Part shown: one piece after another, positions 59,660 through 64,000 of the stretch | How positions within the stretch are numbered: the first letter of the stretch is position 1 | How the letters are laid out: every line of letters begins with the position of its first letter | Assembly (NCBI RefSeq): GCF_021028955.1 | Contig: NZ_JAIWPE010000058.1 | Coordinates: 44,283 to 108,282 of the forward strand | From: Salipaludibacillus sp. CUR1 | GTDB lineage: Bacteria > Bacillota > Bacilli > Bacillales > Salisediminibacteriaceae | Reading direction: 5' to 3' | Length of the DNA: 64,000 nucleotides | Notes under the pieces: model-generated | Seen by the model: only the letters and a program-made list of their open reading frames with translations | Databases searched by the model: none | What the model was told of the DNA's origin: nothing | Made by a program: the position numbers and the translations under genes

Positions 59660-60334
59660 ATGGCGGTTGTAACAGTTGATTTTGATGGGACACTATATCA
59701 GGGAAACTCTTTCAAAGCGATGTTTTTAGTAGCAAAAAAAGAATTTACATGGAAAGAATGGATGGTTGTCAGCGGAGGGCTTATTAAAGCGGGCGTCCTG
59801 GGGGTATTTAAAGGTAAACAAGCTTTCCGTCAGGCATTTTTCAAATCATTTGCAAGGTCCTTTAAAGGAAAAACTGAAAAAGAACTGGATGCTTTTTTTA
59901 AGACCCTCGTTGTGGAAGGATACGATGAGATCCATTATGACCTCGTAAAAAAAATCCGCCAGCACCAGTCTGAAGGTGATGAGATTATTATTTTATCCGG
60001 TGCCTTGCAGCCTTTTCTTCACGCGTTTATTAAAGAATTGGATCTTGAAGTGCATGTTATCAGTACTGAGCTGGAATTTGACAGTGAAGGCCAGTGTACG
60101 GGAGAAACCGGGCCGATTGTAAATGGAGAAGAAAAAGTCAGAAGGATAGTTGACTGGCTTGGCAATAATTCTCTCAGTTCGAATAACAAAAAGGCTGATA
60201 CAGATGATTTATGGGCTTACGCAGACAGTGAAAATGACCTTCCCCTGCTTGAGTTTGTTAATAACCCTGTAGTTGTAAATCCTGATAAAAGTATGAAACA
60301 GATCGCTGAAAAAAAAGAATGGCCTGTTTTTTAA
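59660..60334 (+). CDS. HAD-IB family phosphatase (SerB-like)
   Basis: 224 residues. HAD motif I VDFDGTLYQGN (about 5-15), motif II IILSGALQPF, motif IV YADSENDLPLLEFV. A helical cap lies between (about 25-90). The HAD-IB group contains phosphoserine phosphatase and related enzymes; the exact substrate is not evident. ATG at 59660 six bases after GAGGTG; a GTG at 59642 would precede this site. Confidence 0.85.
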   Translation: MAVVTVDFDGTLYQGNSFKAMFLVAKKEFTWKEWMVVSGGLIKAGVLGVFKGKQAFRQAFFKSFARSFKGKTEKELDAFFKTLVVEGYDEIHYDLVKKIRQHQSEGDEIIILSGALQPFLHAFIKELDLEVHVISTELEFDSEGQCTGETGPIVNGEEKVRRIVDWLGNNSLSSNNKKADTDDLWAYADSENDLPLLEFVNNPVVVNPDKSMKQIAEKKEWPVF

Positions 60335-60485
60335 CCGTCTTTCAGACCACTGAAGGCCTTTTAAAACTTAACTGACATGCATTGAAAAAGTAAGGTCTCA
60401 TTTTGGTTCACATATAAATATGTTTCTCGTTTTTTACAGGGTCTGTTTTTTTATATAGTCTCAATCTCTTACCCATATCACATTT

Positions 60486-60515
60486 TTGACGAATATACCT
60501 GCGAGGGTATATAAT
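60486..60515 (+). promoter_or_regulatory. sigma-A promoter with inverted repeat in its spacer (CsoR/CstR-like operator)
   Basis: TTGACG at 60486-60491 and TATAAT at 60510-60515 (18-bp spacer). The spacer and -10 carry ATATACC (60493-60499) and GGTATAT (60506-60512), a 7-bp inverted repeat with 6-bp centre. Operators of CsoR/CstR-type copper or persulfide sensors have a similar TACC...GGTA form. Assignment of the regulator is inference. Confidence 0.5.
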
Positions 60516-60579
60516 AGGTGTAGGCTTAAAACAGTGCCAAAAAAGTATAAAGGTAAACAACAGATAGTGAGGGATATGG

Positions 60580-60972
60580 GTGAATGTAGTTATTGGTTTC
60601 ATCATAGCAGTTATGATTGTCTTTGTTTTCCGGCGTTATGTTCCTGTTAGGGGGATGAGTCAGGTCAGGACGGATCAGCTTAAAGATTCAGGCAGTATTA
60701 TTGTGGATATCCGGCAATTTCATACCGCTCATAATGATCCGGTCAGCAGAAGTCTTAATATGCCGCTTGCCTACATTAAAAGGCATTACGCGAAGATTGG
60801 CAAACACAGTATTTATTTAGTAGCCGCTGATAAAGCAGAACTGAATATAGGGGCTAAGTTTCTCCTTAAGAAAGGTTTCAAAGTTAACGGATATGAAATT
60901 AAGACGGGAAACCCGTCAAAAACTGCAGGAGCTGAAAGACAACCAGTAAAGAAAGTGTGTAAAGAAATGTAG
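60580..60972 (+). CDS. membrane-tethered rhodanese-like protein lacking the active-site Cys
   Basis: 130 residues. One N-terminal membrane helix (VVIGFIIAVMIVFVFRRYV), then a rhodanese fold: LKDSGSIIVDIRQFHTAHN, SLNMPLAYIKRHY, IYLVAADKAELNIGAKFLLKKGFKVNGYEI. The loop that normally holds the catalytic Cys (CxxGxxS) reads AADKAELN here, so sulfur transfer is not expected from this protein alone. GTG start at 60580 with GAGGG six bases upstream. A basic C-terminal tail ends in VCKEM. Confidence 0.75.
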   Translation: MNVVIGFIIAVMIVFVFRRYVPVRGMSQVRTDQLKDSGSIIVDIRQFHTAHNDPVSRSLNMPLAYIKRHYAKIGKHSIYLVAADKAELNIGAKFLLKKGFKVNGYEIKTGNPSKTAGAERQPVKKVCKEM

Positions 60973-60980
60973 TCTTTGGA

Positions 60981-61052
60981 GTTAGGACAAAGGAATAGTA
61001 ATCATAAAGAAAGCCGAACAAAATTTTCGAATTTTGTTCGGCTGTTCTTTTT
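60981..61052 (+). terminator. strong terminator with repeat-family 5' arm
   Basis: A 14-bp perfect stem (61012-61025 with 61030-61043) capped by a TTCG loop, followed by TTCTTTTT. The preceding AAAGGAATAGTAATCATAAA resembles those of the hairpins at 16.0 and 28.55 kb. Confidence 0.85.
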
Positions 61053-61066
61053 GAGAAAAGGAGTGA

Positions 61067-61109
61067 TTCAGTCCGCCAGGCGGACGCTTGCCCAGGAGCT
61101 TGTCTTCAG
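61067..61109 (-). repeat. second copy of dispersed repeat segment
   Basis: Reverse complement of 17604-17646 with a single mismatch over 43 bases. It sits directly after a terminator, as the first copy does. Confidence 0.8.
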
Positions 61110-61213
61110 TTTTGTCCAGCCTCTTTTTGTATGTGCTCTAATGCAGTTTTCAGGAAGTTGTGGTAGAATTTTCAGATGTTCTATATTATAAAGTGTGAGG
61201 AGGAGAGGGCCGG

Positions 61214-62119
61214 ATGGTGACAGCCTATTTCCTTATGATCCTCGTAGTCATTTTTTATGCTGGAAATATTTTAGTTGGAAAAGCAATTAATGATTTGCTG
61301 CCTTTTACTATAGCTTTTTTTCGTCTTTTGATCGCTTTTCTTATTGTATTGCCTTTTGCGTGGAAAAAAACGTGGGAACAGAGGGAGATATTTATAAAAT
61401 ATAAAAAGCCTTTTTTCTGGATGACATTATCAGGGGTGACTTTTTTTAATACATTTATTTATGGTTCATTGCAGTTTACTTCATCTACTAACGTGGCAGT
61501 ATTGGAAACACTTATTCCAGCTCTTACGGTCGTATTAAGTGCATATATTTTAAAAGAGAAGCTTTACCGTATTCAATGGGCAGGAGTGATGCTGTCTTTA
61601 CTGGGGGCAGTATGGGTAGTGGTAGACGGCAGTATTTTTCAGCTTGCACGTATGGACTGGAACCCTGGAGATCTCATAATGACAGGAGCTATTATTTGCT
61701 GGTCTGCCTACTCTATTTTCGTAAAAAAATATATGCATCTATTCCCCGCCTTTGCAGCCCTTTTAGTGATGACAGGACTGTCACTTATCGTCCTTTTGCC
61801 TTTTGTCGCAGCGGAATGGATGTGGGCAGGAGTGCCGCAGCTATTTGAGCCTGACATAGTGACAGGTCTGATTTATTTAGGAATTTTTCCTTCATTTATT
61901 GCGTTAATATTTTTTAACCGGGCAGTCGGTATACTCGGGGCATCCAAGGCATCAGTCTTTCTTAATTTTCTCCCGGTAGCAACAATGCTCGGTGCTTATA
62001 TGTGGCTTGGTGAAACAATTACTATTATGCAGATTACCGGTGCGGCTATTGTGATATCAGGGGTTTTAATAACGACCCAGGGATCCCGTCTAAAGAAACA
62101 GACCGGAATAACAAATTAA
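61214..62119 (+). CDS. EamA/DMT-superfamily transporter
   Basis: 301 residues, ten membrane helices in two EamA repeats. Features are FYAGNILVGKAINDLLPFTIAFFRLLIAF in the first and GDLIMTGAIICWSAYSIFVKKYM in the second. FTSSTNVAVLETLIPALTVVLSAYILKEKL closes repeat one. It probably exports a metabolite or amino acid; the substrate cannot be told. GAGGAGAGG precedes the ATG. Confidence 0.9.
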   Translation: MVTAYFLMILVVIFYAGNILVGKAINDLLPFTIAFFRLLIAFLIVLPFAWKKTWEQREIFIKYKKPFFWMTLSGVTFFNTFIYGSLQFTSSTNVAVLETLIPALTVVLSAYILKEKLYRIQWAGVMLSLLGAVWVVVDGSIFQLARMDWNPGDLIMTGAIICWSAYSIFVKKYMHLFPAFAALLVMTGLSLIVLLPFVAAEWMWAGVPQLFEPDIVTGLIYLGIFPSFIALIFFNRAVGILGASKASVFLNFLPVATMLGAYMWLGETITIMQITGAAIVISGVLITTQGSRLKKQTGITN

Positions 62120-62124
62120 TGAGA

Positions 62125-62174
62125 TTAAAAAAACGCAAAAGTCCAGTTTTTAACTGGGACTTTTGCGTTTTTTG
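62125..62174. terminator. bidirectional terminator
   Basis: AACGCAAAAGTCCAGTT pairs with AACTGGGACTTTTGCGTT (one bulged G), flanked by A6 and T6. It lies between the convergent transporter and RNase Z genes. Confidence 0.9.
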
Positions 62175-62209
62175 ACCGACCGGAAAAGAAAGCAAATTAA
62201 TCAAATCAA

Positions 62210-63130
62210 TTATATATTACAGGATGAAAGATCTTCAGCGATGTCACTTTCAGGAAAGATAGCTCTTGCCTCAGCAATTAATTTTTCCTTTTGCTCTGCT
62301 GTCTGGTACCTTGAACTGATATGATTCATAACTAATTGTTTAACACCAGCTTTTTTGGCTGTTTCAGCGGCATGAAGAGTGGTGGAATGACCATATTTTA
62401 ATGCGAGGTCGTGTTCCTTTCTTGCAAAAGTCGCCTCATGTACTAATGTATGCACCCCTTCAGCCAGATGAAGGGCGTTAATGGAAGGGCTTGTGTCTCC
62501 CAAAATAGCAACAGATTTTCCTTTTTTAGGGGGTCCTGTAAAATTTGTCCCTTTAAAAGTTCGTCCGTCTTTAAGTTTTACCGTTTCTCCCTTTTTTAAT
62601 TTATTTAAAACAGGACCCTCGGGAATGCCAGCTTCTTTAACTTTGGAGATAAGCAGAGGACCAGGTTTGTCTTTCTGGGAGATGCGGTAGCCAAAAGAGG
62701 TGATGCCATGGTTAAGTTCGGCAGAATAAACAGTAATCTCTGCATCTTCGTGGCAAATTCCCTGACCATCAATTTCTTCAATAATTAACGGATAAGTAAG
62801 AAAGGTTCCGCTTATTTTTAGAGATATGTCAATGTAATCTTTCAGCCCTTTCGGACCATACAAAGTCAGAGGGGTGGTCGCACCGTGGAAAGCTCTGCTG
62901 GATAAGAGGCCTGGTAAACCGTAGATATGGTCACCATGGCAATGAGTGATGAATATTTTTGTAATCTTAGTTGCCTTAACGGGAGAATAAAGAATTTGAT
63001 GCTGGGTAGCCTCTCCGCAATCGAACAGCCAGATAGTGTTGTTTTTATCCATAAGATGAAGGGCTAACGAAGAGACGTTACGTTGTTTAGCGGGGACGCC
63101 TGCCCCTGTGCCTAAAAAAGTTAACTTCAT
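62210..63130 (-). CDS. rnz: ribonuclease Z (tRNA 3'-end processing)
   Basis: 306 residues from the ATG at 63130, with GGAGG six bases upstream. Metallo-beta-lactamase fold with THCHGDH (His63, His65, Asp67, His68), GVHTLVHEATF, and GHSTTLHAAETAKKAGV. Residue numbers match those of B. subtilis RNase Z. It cleaves the 3' trailer of tRNA precursors that lack CCA. The insertion with KGTNFTGPPKKGKSVAILGD is the usual exosite region. A 20-residue upstream in-frame extension lacks a ribosome site. Confidence 0.95.
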   Translation of the reverse strand: MKLTFLGTGAGVPAKQRNVSSLALHLMDKNNTIWLFDCGEATQHQILYSPVKATKITKIFITHCHGDHIYGLPGLLSSRAFHGATTPLTLYGPKGLKDYIDISLKISGTFLTYPLIIEEIDGQGICHEDAEITVYSAELNHGITSFGYRISQKDKPGPLLISKVKEAGIPEGPVLNKLKKGETVKLKDGRTFKGTNFTGPPKKGKSVAILGDTSPSINALHLAEGVHTLVHEATFARKEHDLALKYGHSTTLHAAETAKKAGVKQLVMNHISSRYQTAEQKEKLIAEARAIFPESDIAEDLSSCNI

Positions 63131-63238
63131 AACTATCCTCCATATTGTCAGGTGATTGCTGTTTAAAAATAGATTAGTCTGCCAATCCATAAGTTCAGAC
63201 AGGCCGACAGGGTTGCTTTCACGTAAAAGGAAGAGCCT

Positions 63239-63865
63239 TTACCTTTGGCGTGCTGCCTTTTTTGCGGCAAGCTGTTTCTTTTTATTCATACCTGGAGTGA
63301 GATATCCGCCAGGCCCCAGCGTTCCGTTCCACATGTTCAGTTTTTTCAACAAAGTTTCCTGTTCAAAAGCATTGTGTATCTCCGACGCTTTCATTAAAAT
63401 GCGGGCCGCCACGCGGGCATCTTCTAACGCATGATGATGCTCAAATTGTAAATCCAGATGGTGGGCGATCGTATTCAGTTTAAAGTTAAAAAACTCAGGC
63501 CACGTTTTTTTCGCTATACTTACTGTACAATTATATTCCATAGCGGGATAAGCGAGATTATATTGATCTAAAGCATGCCTTAACACGCTAATATCAAAAC
63601 TGGCATTATGAGCAATAACGAGATTATTCTGAAAGTAGCCGGATAATTCGGGCCACAGATCTTCGAAAGTCGGAGAGTCTTTAACGTCTTCCCATGTAAT
63701 TCCGTGCACTTTTTCGCAGAAAGGGTCAAAGTAAGGATCTCTCGGACGAATTAATGAATATCTTTCTTCTGCAATTTCATCTTCCACGACATGGACAAGT
63801 CCAATTGCACAAGCGCTTCCTCTTTGACGGGAGGCAGTCTCAAAATCTATTGCCAAAAAATTCAT
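63239..63865 (-). CDS. DEDDh 3'-5' exonuclease (DnaQ/epsilon-like)
   Basis: 208 residues. Exo I AIDFETAS (Asp, Glu), Exo II IAHNASFDISVLRHAL (Asp), Exo III HHALEDARVAARIL (His and Asp) are all present, so the active site is complete. A basic tail (NKKKQLAAKKAARQR) may bind nucleic acid. Similar stand-alone epsilon-like exonucleases of Firmicutes act in DNA repair or RNA turnover; the role here is not known. Reverse strand, GGAGGG before the ATG. Confidence 0.9.
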   Translation of the reverse strand: MNFLAIDFETASRQRGSACAIGLVHVVEDEIAEERYSLIRPRDPYFDPFCEKVHGITWEDVKDSPTFEDLWPELSGYFQNNLVIAHNASFDISVLRHALDQYNLAYPAMEYNCTVSIAKKTWPEFFNFKLNTIAHHLDLQFEHHHALEDARVAARILMKASEIHNAFEQETLLKKLNMWNGTLGPGGYLTPGMNKKKQLAAKKAARQR

Positions 63866-64000
63866 ATTTTCCCTCCTGAAAGCAAACGTATGTTTCTGTA
63901 AGAATAACAGGTATCATAAAAAAATGAAAGATATAAGTGCTTCGTAGTACGTCGCTTTTATTAAATATAACGTTTTTATATTACAAAATAATTAAATTAT
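63866..64000. other. right-edge intergenic sequence
   Basis: AT-rich upstream region of the exonuclease gene. No feature can be supported. Confidence 0.4.

Noticed and set aside
60408..60605. Reverse-strand 65-codon frame before the rhodanese gene
   Set aside because: Lies over the promoter of the rhodanese gene, no ribosome site, low-complexity product.
1..64000. tRNA, rRNA, transposase, integrase or prophage genes
   Set aside because: Looked for by eye on both strands through conserved motifs and protein families; none found. A tRNAscan or Infernal run would be needed to exclude small RNA genes.

Overview
The window looks like chromosomal DNA from a spore-forming member of the Bacillaceae (Firmicutes), probably a moderately halophilic or alkaliphilic one. 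The evidence is strong AGGAGG-type ribosome sites, frequent TTG and GTG starts, odhAB, a PatA-type aminotransferase, a Gmad2/LysM spore-type protein, a LysM-M14 peptidase, an M55 D-aminopeptidase, an RsbR-like stressosome protein and a gas-vesicle cluster ordered broadly like that of Bacillus (Priestia) megaterium. Secreted proteins such as the LPATA-anchored nucleotidase and the peptide-binding lipoprotein are very acidic, which suggests salt adaptation; this is inference. No rRNA, tRNA, CRISPR array, insertion sequence or prophage was seen.

Left part (1-20 kb): a partial ABC-class ATPase, a secreted DUF4397 protein, a D-Ala-D-Ala carboxypeptidase, a membrane-anchored esterase, PatA, and odhA-odhB (2-oxoglutarate dehydrogenase E1/E2) behind a sigma-A promoter with an overlapping cre-like site. 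Then come a phytoene-desaturase-like flavoprotein, a LysM/Gmad2 protein, a GNAT-HAD pair, a DUF418 membrane protein, a YibE/F protein and a large wall-anchored 5'-nucleotidase.

Centre (20.1-28.5 kb): a 14-gene gas-vesicle (gvp) cluster. Two acidic-tailed glycine-zipper proteins and GvpU lead, followed by Q, B, R, N, F, G, L, S, K, J and a 61-residue last gene. There is only one major shell gene (gvpB). A possible sigma-B-like promoter precedes it, and a separate promoter/terminator unit lies further upstream. The cluster carries the oddest proteins of the window: an acidic tail built on a 15-nt tandem repeat and ending in an AT-hook-like motif, a coiled coil shared by three Gvp proteins, and a basic N-terminal extension on GvpN.

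Right part (28.8-64 kb): a DrrAB-type ABC exporter, M55 D-aminopeptidase, LysM-M14 endopeptidase, cold-shock protein, FabK/nitronate monooxygenase-like protein, RsbR-like protein, a class II aldolase-domain protein, and a lipid block (PlsC, lipid kinase, phosphodiesterase-family protein, MGDG-synthase-like glycosyltransferase). Next are ProC, a NatAB/YhaQP-like ABC exporter, a five-gene peptide ABC importer with a terminator-like hairpin behind the binding-protein gene, an MFS exporter and an aldehyde dehydrogenase. A thioredoxin-CcdA fusion follows whose only well-placed start codon is ATA, then a Na/Pi cotransporter, HAD phosphatase, degenerate rhodanese, EamA transporter, RNase Z and a DEDDh exonuclease.

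Intergenic regions carry many factor-independent terminators and a dispersed repeat family (copies near 17.6 and 61.1 kb in opposite orientation, and related hairpins near 16.0, 28.55 and 61.0 kb).
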